This document shows positions 1 to 8,149 of a DNA stretch of 47,269 nucleotides, one piece after another; position 1 is the first letter of the stretch, and each line of letters starts with the position of its first letter. The stretch covers positions 1-47,269 of the forward strand of contig JAZNRH010000096.1 in NCBI GenBank assembly GCA_045590615.1. Reading direction: 5' to 3'. Source of the stretch: RGIG6353 sp045590615. GTDB lineage: Bacteria > Bacillota > Clostridia > Oscillospirales > SIG627. The notes under the pieces are model-generated. The model was not told the origin of the DNA. It worked only from the letters and a program-made list of their open reading frames with translations, and did no database searches. The position numbers and the translations under genes were made by a program.

Positions 1-246
1 CCAATGATGCAAATCACTTTTTGATGCCATATCTTTCCCACAGGCAAAAATTATATTAGCAACTTTAAAAATTGATAAAACAGAAAAAAAATATACTCTT
101 TCAACTCTGTGCAAACAACTCACCCCATAAAATAATATTTCATATCTGTATATATATTATCATTAAATAACATTTTTGTCAACAAGATATATAAGCGTTT
201 AATTAACAGATAAACGCGACTCAAATTGTAACTTTTTTTGATTTTA

Positions 247-275
247 TTGACAATAGTTTTTACTTACTGTATAAT
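247..275 (+). promoter_or_regulatory. Sigma-A promoter for the first plus-strand operon
   Basis: The -35 is TTGACA (247-252) and the -10 is TATAAT (270-275), with a 17-bp spacer, so both boxes match consensus exactly. It lies just upstream of the gene starting at 299, which has an AAAGGTGG-like ribosome site. The rest of 1-298 is AT-rich and shows no convincing gene. Confidence 0.85.
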
Positions 276-298
276 GTTAAAAAAGGTGGTGCTGTTTT

Positions 299-1495
299 AT
301 GGGAAAAATGACTTTTCGTCAATGGCTTGAAAACTTTTGGTATCACAACAAGTTTGCTGTGATTGTCATATCGGCCTTTGCAATATTTTTTATAATTTCA
401 TTCATTCAGATTTTTACAAGAAAGACCCCTGATGCAAATTTCTTGTATATGGGTCCTGCAGCAATTGCTTTCTCAGGCGAAAATCTCATTCAGGAATCTA
501 TGGGTGAGATTATGAAGGAAGACTATAATAACGACGGTGAAAAATACATAGACTACATTGAGCTGACTGCTCTTGATGCTGACGATAAATTCAACGACAC
601 CGAAGGTGATTTTGCAACGGGATACACCTCTATGCAAGTTCAAAAAACGGTAGGTGAAAGCTTTGCCGCACAGATTATAGCAGGCGACTCTATGATTTAT
701 TTGCTTGATGATAAGTACTTCAACGTTGCAAAAAACACAGGCGTTCTTATGCCGTTGTCCGAAGCTCTTGGATACACACCGGATTTTGCCGTAAATGAAT
801 ACGCAGTATATCTTTGCGACCTTGATGTTTATTATCTCCCCGGTCTAAAGCTTCTCCCAAAATCTACCCTGATTTGTATACGTTATCCCGTAACCTTAAC
901 AAGTGGAAAAACCAAGGTTGAAGAAAGAGAGCGTTGCAACCTTGGTGTTTTCAGAGATATGTTCAGCTACGTATATCCGGACAAGCCGGCTCAGACAGTA
1001 ATTCCGGACCCAACGGAAATATCTCTTAACGAATTCAAAACACTGTATGACAACTACGTAATACAAAAAGGCATTACCACACAAGAAGGCGAATATATAA
1101 ATTTTACGCCGGAAGGTTTCTTTGAAGAAACCGGAGCAAATCTCTTTAAAGTTGGGGTATCAACCTATCTCGTACATTACGAAAAGCTGTATGCTCTTGG
1201 CAAGCACGTTGGTGGCAACGGCATAAATGATATCAAGGTTTGTAATTTTAATAGTGACGAACAAAACGACGTAATTTTCACCTATTCATTTGAAAACGAC
1301 GGAAAGGTAATATATTCAGCATCGGTATTTAATATTTCTACCAAAAAAGAAACCTTCTTGTCTCTTCAATCAGAAAAGGAATTAACTATTTCCAAAAAAA
1401 ATGACGTCGAGTTTGACATTCTCGCAGACGGTGAAATAACGTACACCATAAAATCAATCGACGGAAAATTTGAAATAACTATAAAGGATGTGTAA
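299..1495 (+). CDS. Membrane-anchored extracytoplasmic protein of unknown function
   Basis: The 398-residue product is not recognised. About 18 charged or polar residues come first, then one hydrophobic segment (about residues 20-40). The remaining roughly 355 residues are hydrophilic, which suggests a signal-anchor protein with its bulk outside the membrane. No lipobox Cys follows the hydrophobic segment, so it is probably not a lipoprotein. Near residues 310-325 there is an FG-GAP-like acidic stretch (NFNSDEQNDVIFTY), similar in style to one in the lipoprotein at 38673. It is the first gene of an operon with ruvX; its TAA stop shares its last A with the proposed ruvX start. A consensus promoter and a good ribosome site precede it. 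Function is unknown. Confidence 0.8.
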   Translation: MGKMTFRQWLENFWYHNKFAVIVISAFAIFFIISFIQIFTRKTPDANFLYMGPAAIAFSGENLIQESMGEIMKEDYNNDGEKYIDYIELTALDADDKFNDTEGDFATGYTSMQVQKTVGESFAAQIIAGDSMIYLLDDKYFNVAKNTGVLMPLSEALGYTPDFAVNEYAVYLCDLDVYYLPGLKLLPKSTLICIRYPVTLTSGKTKVEERERCNLGVFRDMFSYVYPDKPAQTVIPDPTEISLNEFKTLYDNYVIQKGITTQEGEYINFTPEGFFEETGANLFKVGVSTYLVHYEKLYALGKHVGGNGINDIKVCNFNSDEQNDVIFTYSFENDGKVIYSASVFNISTKKETFLSLQSEKELTISKKNDVEFDILADGEITYTIKSIDGKFEITIKDV

Positions 1496-1917
1496 TTATC
1501 AGAATACTTGCTATTGACTACGGTGATGCCAGAGTTGGCTTTGCTACGTGTGACAAAGACGAAATAATTGCTACAGGACTGCGCACAGAAAAAGTTCGAG
1601 GCATGAGAGGTGCTGCAGAAATTTCAGCTAAAATTGCGCAAGACGAGGGCGTGGAAATGATTGTAGTCGGTCTGCCGTTAAACATGGACGGCACAAGAGG
1701 CTTCAGAGTTGAAAATACTCTCGCTTTTTGTGAAATTCTAAAAACTCTGACCCCTCTTCCAATTGAAACCTGTGACGAAAGATGCACAACCGTATCTGCA
1801 TACAACTATATGCTTGCAACAAACACTAAAAAAACAAAAAAGCGAAATATTGTAGATACAATCTCAGCCGAAATAATTCTGCAATCGTTTATAGACAGAA
1901 GAAAAAACAAGGGTTAA
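1495..1917 (+). CDS. ruvX: Putative pre-16S rRNA nuclease / Holliday junction resolvase-like RuvX (YqgF), AUU start
   Basis: RuvX/YqgF proteins have an RNase H-like fold and act in 16S rRNA 5'-end maturation or as Holliday-resolvase homologues. The N-terminal family signature (LAIDYGDARVG) begins right after position 1500. Further conserved acidic positions are in CDERCTT and in the C-terminal NIVDTISAEI stretch. In-frame translation upstream meets TGA at 1471-1473, and no ATG, GTG or TTG lies between that stop and ATG 1603. That ATG falls after the catalytic Asp, so it cannot be the true start. The start must be ATT 1495 (overlapping the previous stop as TAATT) or ATC 1498. An AAGGA site ends at 1488. 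With ATT the length is about 140 residues, normal for the family. Confidence 0.88.
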   Translation: MIRILAIDYGDARVGFATCDKDEIIATGLRTEKVRGMRGAAEISAKIAQDEGVEMIVVGLPLNMDGTRGFRVENTLAFCEILKTLTPLPIETCDERCTTVSAYNYMLATNTKKTKKRNIVDTISAEIILQSFIDRRKNKG

Positions 1918-1927
1918 AGGATTAAAA

Positions 1928-2419
1928 ATGAAAAAGATTACCGAACATCTGCTCATAATTCTTTTGATTATCTTTTTGCCAACAGCATTTCTTTTACCCC
2001 TATTTGTAGAAGTTAACAGTAGTTTTATTGCAATCCCCTACTCATTTTCTTTGCTCGCAACAATCGTGTATTTGTTCCCGATATGGTCTTGTTTACTCGG
2101 AATAACCGATTTAACAGGAGCAACTTTCAACAAAGATTTCAATTGTTTATTTCTAATTAAGCTATCATTGATGATTGCAATTATATTGCTGTATAAAATC
2201 GTTTATATCTCAATTGCGCTGTCTGTGGTGCTGCTATTTTTGATAATACTTACCACAATAAAAAAATTGAAATTCTATTTTAACAAAAAGCTCATTTGGG
2301 TTTTATCAGCAATTATAATTTTATTTTTAATTACTGTGTTATCCTTTTCATCAAATTTAACACATTCAAGAAACAAAGCAGATGAACATGAACCAATACT
2401 ACAAGAAACGAACTTGTGA
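1928..2419 (+). CDS. Small multi-pass membrane protein, unknown function
   Basis: The 163-residue product is strongly hydrophobic, with about five predicted membrane segments (roughly residues 8-28, 35-60, 70-90, 93-110 and 120-140) and a short polar C-terminal tail rich in Asn, His and Glu. It starts at ATG 1928 behind an AAAGGA site only 10 bases after ruvX, so it is probably co-transcribed. A hairpin terminator follows at once. I do not recognise a family. The high Ile/Leu content and lack of conserved polar residues in the membrane segments give no hint of transport activity. Confidence 0.7.
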   Translation: MKKITEHLLIILLIIFLPTAFLLPLFVEVNSSFIAIPYSFSLLATIVYLFPIWSCLLGITDLTGATFNKDFNCLFLIKLSLMIAIILLYKIVYISIALSVVLLFLIILTTIKKLKFYFNKKLIWVLSAIIILFLITVLSFSSNLTHSRNKADEHEPILQETNL

Positions 2420-2433
2420 ATACAGGATAAGTT

Positions 2434-2464
2434 AAAAGGAAGTGTCAAAACGACACTTCCTTTT
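2434..2464. terminator. Bidirectional intrinsic terminator
   Basis: A perfect 13-bp stem (AAAAGGAAGTGTC with its complement) encloses a 5-base loop. T-rich tracts lie on both sides. It separates the converging ruvX operon and the long minus-strand nagA-to-dac run. Confidence 0.9.
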
Positions 2465-2466
2465 GT

Positions 2467-3798
2467 TTATATACTTCGCTTTGCTCTGTTCAGTTTTTTA
2501 ATCCTTGCTTCGCGTTCTAACCTCAATCGTCTTAACCTATTGTAATAATGCACTATATACGAAATTACACCGGAAAGGATTGCCAAAGCTAAAACTAATC
2601 TCAACGTGGCTCTTACAATTTCTTTATTTAAGAAATCAGATAATATGCCGGAAAGATATAAAAAGAAATCTCTTTTCACGCTACCTTGTGCGATAAGTGG
2701 TACTGTAGAAACAAGCTCTCCCTTATAATAAACGTTATAGCTTCCCATCTGTGTGCCTTTTTTTACGGGAGCGATACATTCTTCAAAATCTATTACGTAA
2801 TCACTCGTAAAATCGCTATCATCAACGTCGTTTGGAAAAAGTGCCGACGACTCTGTCGCCGTAGCCAAAAGAACGTGGTCGGTATCCTTGCCGTAAAGCA
2901 CTTTCATATCATAAATCGGTTGGTCGCGAGAGACAAGCTTTTTATATTCATAAGAAACAGACGTATAATCAATAAGCGCTGACGCTTCGTTAAAATAGTG
3001 ATAATCCCAACCGTCAATCTTTCCACCAACAATTATGACAATGTTCGTCTGACCGTCGTTATTGTACACCGTAGCCAACGTATAGCCTGCCTCTTGAGTC
3101 ATACCAACGTTCATACCCGACGTACCTTCTTTATAATGTCTAAGCCAATGCTTAGGGTCAAGAAGAAGGTTTGAATTATTAAATACTCTTTTGTCGGAAA
3201 AATTTGTAGGCTTCATTGTGTAGCTGAGAGTAGAAGAAAGAGACATAAATTCGGTATTCTTATACGCCCACTCACATATTTTTGCAAGGTCAAGCAAGGT
3301 AGTATACATACGGGGAGAATGAAATCCTGTGGGGTTATCATAGCTCGTATTAAACGCACCAAGCGCCCGAGCCTTTTCGTTCATCATATCAACAAAAGAG
3401 TCGACCGAGCCTGCAATAGCTTCGGCAAGAACCAAAGCGCAATCGTTAGCACCTGCAATAGTGACACCTGCAATTAAATCGTATAACGATACTACCTCTC
3501 CTACCTTGAGCTTAACGTTATTTCCTTTCAAGCTTTCAAGCGCCGATTCTGTTACCGTAAATTCAGCAGTAGGATTATTCTGATAATACTCGAGTGCTAA
3601 AACTGACGTCATAATCTTTACTAACGAACCAGGATATACAATCGTCTCGGCTGATTTATTATACAATAAACTACCCGATTCAACATTATAAACACAAGCG
3701 TAATCAGCAGTAATTTCAGGCAATTCGCCATCGTCAGCAAAAACGTGGAAGGATAATATTATAAAGAGCACAAGTACAAAAAATAAAATCCTTTTCAT
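2467..3798 (-). CDS. D-alanyl-D-alanine carboxypeptidase (peptidase S11) homologue with degenerate active site
   Basis: This is a penicillin-binding-protein-like exported protein of about 443 residues. It has a signal peptide (MKRILFFVLVLFIILSFHVFA), an S11 domain, and a C-terminal membrane segment followed by a basic tail. The SxxK motif is present (SLVK). However, the SxN position reads GAN (context IAGANDCA), and the KTG box reads NVG (context GMNVGMTQEAGY). The paralogue at 20756 keeps both as SCN and KTG. The start at 3798 is chosen over an upstream in-frame ATG because it has an AAAGG site and the signal peptide begins there; this places it one base after the ribF stop. It may be an inactive or altered-specificity homologue. 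Confidence 0.85.
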   Translation of the reverse strand: MKRILFFVLVLFIILSFHVFADDGELPEITADYACVYNVESGSLLYNKSAETIVYPGSLVKIMTSVLALEYYQNNPTAEFTVTESALESLKGNNVKLKVGEVVSLYDLIAGVTIAGANDCALVLAEAIAGSVDSFVDMMNEKARALGAFNTSYDNPTGFHSPRMYTTLLDLAKICEWAYKNTEFMSLSSTLSYTMKPTNFSDKRVFNNSNLLLDPKHWLRHYKEGTSGMNVGMTQEAGYTLATVYNNDGQTNIVIIVGGKIDGWDYHYFNEASALIDYTSVSYEYKKLVSRDQPIYDMKVLYGKDTDHVLLATATESSALFPNDVDDSDFTSDYVIDFEECIAPVKKGTQMGSYNVYYKGELVSTVPLIAQGSVKRDFFLYLSGILSDFLNKEIVRATLRLVLALAILSGVISYIVHYYNRLRRLRLEREARIKKLNRAKRSI

Positions 3799-3799
3799 T

Positions 3800-4699
3800 T
3801 CAATACCTTTCTTCAAAATAACTGCGACATTCTTCAACATCACTTGCAATCTGTGCTTTCAATGCTTCCAAATCAGAAAATCTTTGCTCTTCACGATGTT
3901 TTTTGAAAAGTTGTATCTTAACGAGCTTGTCGTATAGATTACCCTTGAAATCAATTAAATGAGCTTCAACACAGGGAACTAAATCCGTAGAATTCACAGT
4001 AGGTCTTATACCTACGTTAACAACAGCAGGATGAGAATAGTACCTGTCAATTACACAGCGACCAAAATAAACACCGTAAGGAAGCACCATTCTATTCGAA
4101 GAAAAGCTTTCGTTGATAGTCGGAAAGCCAAGCTGTCTTCCAAAAGCCTTTCCGTGAACAACCATAGAATTAATAAAATACGGTCTGCCAAGAAGGCTAT
4201 TGGCTTTTTCAAGCTCACCATTGCTAAGCAAATCTCTTATCAGAGACGAAGAAACGGGAATACCAAGTAGTAAAACCTCATCAATAACCTTAAGCTCAAT
4301 TCCACGCTGAGACAAAAGTCCTCTGAGCGTTTCAACGTCTCCTACAGCGTCTTTTCCAAAGTGATAATTGTATCCACATACAACTACAGAAGCAGCAAGC
4401 TTTTCCACCAAAATTTTATCAACGAATTGCTCGGGAGAAAAATCCTTAACTTCATTAAAATCGGCAAAAATAACTTCATCAACGCCAAGAGTTTCAAACA
4501 GCTCTGCTTTTTCTTCATTGGTATTAATTGCAAGAGCTTGATTTCTCGGATGCTTTTCAAAAGTATAGACAACCGATTTAAGCCCCAATGATGTTAATAA
4601 GTTAATAAGCTGAGTATGAGCAACGTGCACTCCGTCAAAATTTCCAAGTGCAACAGCAGACGGTGTGCGATCAGGAAAAGTATTATAATATATCTGCAT
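3800..4699 (-). CDS. ribF: Bifunctional riboflavin kinase / FAD synthetase
   Basis: RibF phosphorylates riboflavin to FMN and adenylylates it to FAD. The N-terminal nucleotidyltransferase domain shows ALGNFDGVHVAH (HIGH-like) and the ISSSLIR-type motif as VSSSLIRDLL. The C-terminal riboflavin kinase domain shows GRQLGFPTIN and the downstream NVGIRPT. Total length is 299 residues, close to the usual 305-315. The start at 4699 has a GGAGT site and fits family N-termini; the longer frame would add 18 atypical residues. It overlaps the end of the aldo-keto reductase gene by 17 bases, indicating translational coupling. It is co-directional with the carboxypeptidase homologue downstream. Confidence 0.95.
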   Translation of the reverse strand: MQIYYNTFPDRTPSAVALGNFDGVHVAHTQLINLLTSLGLKSVVYTFEKHPRNQALAINTNEEKAELFETLGVDEVIFADFNEVKDFSPEQFVDKILVEKLAASVVVCGYNYHFGKDAVGDVETLRGLLSQRGIELKVIDEVLLLGIPVSSSLIRDLLSNGELEKANSLLGRPYFINSMVVHGKAFGRQLGFPTINESFSSNRMVLPYGVYFGRCVIDRYYSHPAVVNVGIRPTVNSTDLVPCVEAHLIDFKGNLYDKLVKIQLFKKHREEQRFSDLEALKAQIASDVEECRSYFEERY

Positions 4700-5639
4700 A
4701 TCTACTCCATATTGATAAAAGTTCTTCATTGCTGAGAACAAGGTCACTACCACTCATCGAATCTATTATCTGCTCGGGATTACTTCCACCGATTATTGGG
4801 AAAACGTCTGGGGTATTAAGAGACATAAGAGATGCGCAGACAACAGCTGCAACACTCATATTGTGCTTTGCCGAAAGTTCCCTAATAACGCAAAGTGTTT
4901 CGAGATTTTCTTTACAAAGATAACGTTCTCGCGACTTCGGTGACAAAGCTTCTTCTCCTTTTTCTGCAACCTTAGAGAAAAATCCCTTTGCCTGAGATGC
5001 GTATGCTACAACGGGAAGTGAAAGCTCCTTATAGAACTTAAATGAATCGTAGTCCATATCAACGAGAGTTCTGTCTGCGTTTCCGTTCGGTGCAACTATA
5101 GCAGGGCTAAAACGGATTTGACTCGCCTCAAAGCCTTGCAAAGAATGCTCGCGTGCATATTCATTTGCCTGAGCAATTCTATAGGTTTTCCAATTAGAAG
5201 CACCAAAATGAAGAATTTTTCCTTCTTTTACAAGCTTGTTCATAGTCTCGATAATTTCACCTGCAGGGCGATTCTCATCATCTCTGTGAAGCCAATAAAA
5301 CTGAACACAATCAATATCAAGTGCATTAAGACTGAGTTCAAGGTCATATCTGATTTCTTGTTCCGAAAGACGTGGAACCGTAGGAGTCTGAGCTAAAGGA
5401 AAAGCTCCCTTGGTTGATAAAAACAAGTCCTGAGGCTTACGGGATTTTATCCATTCGCCTATTACCTTTTCTGCTTCACCATTTGCATAAAGTCTTGCAG
5501 TATCAATATGATTACCACCGCCTGCAATATACGTATCCATAATTTCAAAAGATTTTTCCGGTGATATTGTATCGCCAAAATAAGCAGTACCAAGTAAAAT
5601 CTTTGAACTTTTTTTACCAAAACTATTTGAAAATCTCAT
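4683..5639 (-). CDS. Aldo/keto reductase
   Basis: This is an NAD(P)H-dependent oxidoreductase of 318 residues with a TIM-barrel fold. The catalytic tetrad is visible: Asp and Tyr in HIDTARLYANGEAE, Lys in LSTKGAF and His in FYWLHRDD. A GASNW segment and a C-terminal IGGSNPEQI cofactor-binding stretch match the family. The start has a GGAG site at normal distance. It follows the PfkB kinase gene and overlaps ribF. Its place in a run with NagA-, amidase- and kinase-like genes suggests a role in catabolism of a sugar or polyol derivative, but the substrate cannot be read from sequence. Confidence 0.92.
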   Translation of the reverse strand: MRFSNSFGKKSSKILLGTAYFGDTISPEKSFEIMDTYIAGGGNHIDTARLYANGEAEKVIGEWIKSRKPQDLFLSTKGAFPLAQTPTVPRLSEQEIRYDLELSLNALDIDCVQFYWLHRDDENRPAGEIIETMNKLVKEGKILHFGASNWKTYRIAQANEYAREHSLQGFEASQIRFSPAIVAPNGNADRTLVDMDYDSFKFYKELSLPVVAYASQAKGFFSKVAEKGEEALSPKSRERYLCKENLETLCVIRELSAKHNMSVAAVVCASLMSLNTPDVFPIIGGSNPEQIIDSMSGSDLVLSNEELLSIWSRYADIL

Positions 5640-5657
5640 ATTTTTTCTCCAAATATT

Positions 5658-6746
5658 TTATTCTGCTTCGTCATACATCTTCATTGTTTCGGCAATATCA
5701 TCAAAAGAATTGCATCTTCCGTTTTTTACATAAAGATATGATGTAGACATACCACTAATAAGACAGCTCTTTACATCAAGACCACCAAGAAGTCCGGCAC
5801 AGAATCCACTGTTGAAATTATCTCCACCACCGGTGGTTTTCTTTGGATTTTGACAAAGAACACCTTGAACCTCTACTTCACCACCATCGTAAACTGCAGC
5901 AGAGCTGTCAACGGGATGAATTACTACTGTTCCAATGCCTGAATACTCCTTAATTGCCCTGGCTGTCGGCAACGAGCCGGCATACTCACCCTCACAAAGA
6001 ATTGAATGCATTACCATTGCCTCGGTTTTATTAAGTCCAAGATACGTTGGAGCATACTCGGAATATTTACCAAACATCTTAAGAGCAGCCTTAATTTCTT
6101 CTGCACCTCTCTTAGCGCAATCGGCAATATCTATATAAATCTTTCTGTCACGCTTTGAAAGACGAGGCATAACGAGTTCGAGAAACTTCTCATAAATCTC
6201 GTGGAAATGAACGAGATAACTCCAATTAACAAGAGTAATAATATCGGCGTCATCAAAGATTTTAACCATATCGTCAATACTCATTCTCTGAATAAGGTCT
6301 GACCATCTGAGCTGACTGATTTTTTCAATATCACTCATTATAATCTTTCCGTCTTCAAACTCAAAAACATAAGAATAACCCGGCTCGCTGATAGAAACTG
6401 TATTGCAATTCTCATTAAGAGCAAAAACCGAATTCTTTTCAGGATATCCCATCGCGCCAACACAGGTGCACTTAACCCCCATATTCGCAAGACCGTTAGC
6501 ATAGTGTGGACCACATCCACCAAAATCCGTACTGCTGACAATAAGCTCAATGTTGCCACTTCTTCCCGAAAGAGAAGTTATTTTATTTCCAAATTGCTCA
6601 ATAGTTGGGAAATAAGTAAAAGTCTTTTCATCTGTTCTCGTCTTAACGGGACGAATAACTAAATCTACAAATCCGTCAAATCCAATGCTGACCGTCTTGG
6701 ATTGAATTAAATCCTTTTTTTCAATAAACTGTTTAGAATATACCAT
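5658..6746 (-). CDS. PfkB/ribokinase-family carbohydrate kinase
   Basis: This ATP-dependent sugar or nucleoside kinase has about 362 residues. The family signature 2 appears as TTGGGDNFNSGF, with the catalytic Asp in GGGDN in place of the more usual GAGD. An N-terminal FDGFVD segment and a GGCGPHYANGLANMG segment correspond to the substrate-binding region. The reading frame opens at GTG 6755, but that GTG is part of the GAGGTG ribosome site, so ATG 6746 is the better start. Neighbours are an amidase-like gene upstream and an aldo-keto reductase downstream, so the substrate may be a product of that pathway. Specificity is unknown. Confidence 0.88.
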   Translation of the reverse strand: MVYSKQFIEKKDLIQSKTVSIGFDGFVDLVIRPVKTRTDEKTFTYFPTIEQFGNKITSLSGRSGNIELIVSSTDFGGCGPHYANGLANMGVKCTCVGAMGYPEKNSVFALNENCNTVSISEPGYSYVFEFEDGKIIMSDIEKISQLRWSDLIQRMSIDDMVKIFDDADIITLVNWSYLVHFHEIYEKFLELVMPRLSKRDRKIYIDIADCAKRGAEEIKAALKMFGKYSEYAPTYLGLNKTEAMVMHSILCEGEYAGSLPTARAIKEYSGIGTVVIHPVDSSAAVYDGGEVEVQGVLCQNPKKTTGGGDNFNSGFCAGLLGGLDVKSCLISGMSTSYLYVKNGRCNSFDDIAETMKMYDEAE

Positions 6747-6784
6747 CTTTGTCACCTCAAATAAATTTAATCTTTAAGAACCTA

Positions 6785-8149
6785 TTACGCTTTACGCAAA
6801 TTGTCAAGTAACTCTTTAGCACTATCAATCAGCCTCTCAGCAACATTTGATTTGTAAGGTGATGTACGTGCTTCATATCCACCTTCATCATAAGCAGATT
6901 TAACAGGGAAATAACCCTCGTCACCATTAGTCTGTGCACAAGGCATAATCATCGACCATCCTTCTGATTCCTTTATGCCAACACCAATATCGGTAAACGG
7001 CTCTCCGGGAATTCCAACAAGAGCAACACTACCGATTTTTATGCCTATCAAATCAAGCTCGTAGTTTTCGGGAGCGTTCTCCATTCTGCACATTCTCAAT
7101 GCCTCTGCGACAACGGTAGTAAGCTCCATCGCAGAATATGGAATTTCATCATCTCGCCCTTGTTCGTGAAGCTCCTTGTATTTACGTGCAAGAGGTAAAT
7201 CCTCAGGTGTTGGACGGTTAGACGGAATAAGCGTCTTTATATGCATAGCATCAATACTGTCAACGTCTATATAACAAACCTTATCATAAACCTGCAAAAC
7301 TGTTCCCGCAAGAGCACGTCCGACAAATCTTGCCATACCGGGACTCTTCATTTCGTTGTCAAAGCTTATTTCTGTATCGTTCATATCACCACCCTCAGGG
7401 TGAACATTTGTGCTTCCTACGTCTCCTTCTGCGCCTGCAAAAAACATACATTTCGTTCCGTCTAATGCATTTTCCACAGTTTTGCGCATCCATCCCGGCC
7501 AATCAGGTGACAAAAGCTCTCCACCGATAGTATCAGCGTGGAGACCGTAGTTAACTAATACTACGCTCTCACCATTCTGAATATCAAAACGCAAAACGTT
7601 TACTCTTTGGTCAAGCTCTCCTATAGGGTAATCAATATTCGGGTCATCAATCGGAGGACAGGTCATCGTTGAGCCGTCCTTCATCTTATATCTTCTTATA
7701 TAAGCGACACGTTCCGGAGCGCGACCAACACAATATCCCATTCTTGCAGGAGAAAGCTTATCAAGCGAAAGCTTAACTACGTCAACAATTCTATCTGCAA
7801 GAAATCGTCTGTACTTGTCAATCTCGTTAACGTCTGCCTCAAAGCTATCCATTGGCCTGATGAGTGGAGAAGTATGCGTATGAGAGGCAGAAAGCAAAAT
7901 GTTTTTTCTGGGAACACCCGTTTCCTCCTCAATTCTAACTGTAACCTCTTCAACAAGCTCAGAATGAATTGCTCCTAAATCCAAAGCTACTAAAACAACC
8001 TTTTTGTCTCCACAAGCAAGCGACAATGCCATCGCTTTAAGGTCATCAAGAAACCCTTTAGCAAATCTTGGAACGTAATAACCGTATACACCAATTCCAA
8101 GAGCAGGGTTAATATTTACTTCTGCATAACCAATCTTCAAATTATTCAA
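6785..8149 (-). CDS. Neutral/alkaline ceramidase-like amidohydrolase (intracellular)
   Basis: The product of about 454 residues resembles the N-terminal domain of neutral/alkaline ceramidases, which are zinc amidases. Candidate zinc ligands are the His residues in SASHTHTSP, the His in NYGLHADTIGG, the Glu in GIPGEPFTDIG and the Tyr region near GYFPVKSAY. The position of the ceramidase nucleophile (GDVS) reads GDVG (AGAEGDVGSTN), so true ceramidase activity is doubtful. There is no signal peptide, unlike secreted ceramidases. The TTG start at 8149 is chosen because AAAGGAG lies 7 bases upstream; it overlaps the nagA stop. Coupling to nagA suggests an amide bond in an amino-sugar derivative as substrate, which is inference. 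Confidence 0.75.
   Translation of the reverse strand: MNNLKIGYAEVNINPALGIGVYGYYVPRFAKGFLDDLKAMALSLACGDKKVVLVALDLGAIHSELVEEVTVRIEEETGVPRKNILLSASHTHTSPLIRPMDSFEADVNEIDKYRRFLADRIVDVVKLSLDKLSPARMGYCVGRAPERVAYIRRYKMKDGSTMTCPPIDDPNIDYPIGELDQRVNVLRFDIQNGESVVLVNYGLHADTIGGELLSPDWPGWMRKTVENALDGTKCMFFAGAEGDVGSTNVHPEGGDMNDTEISFDNEMKSPGMARFVGRALAGTVLQVYDKVCYIDVDSIDAMHIKTLIPSNRPTPEDLPLARKYKELHEQGRDDEIPYSAMELTTVVAEALRMCRMENAPENYELDLIGIKIGSVALVGIPGEPFTDIGVGIKESEGWSMIMPCAQTNGDEGYFPVKSAYDEGGYEARTSPYKSNVAERLIDSAKELLDNLRKA

Noticed and set aside
1603..1917. ruvX starting at ATG 1603
   Set aside because: This would remove the catalytic Asp and the conserved N-terminal strand; the ribosome site and family N-terminus lie upstream at 1484-1530.
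2505..2982. Plus-strand open frames opposite the carboxypeptidase homologue
   Set aside because: They are antisense shadows with no ribosome sites and composition that mirrors the real gene.
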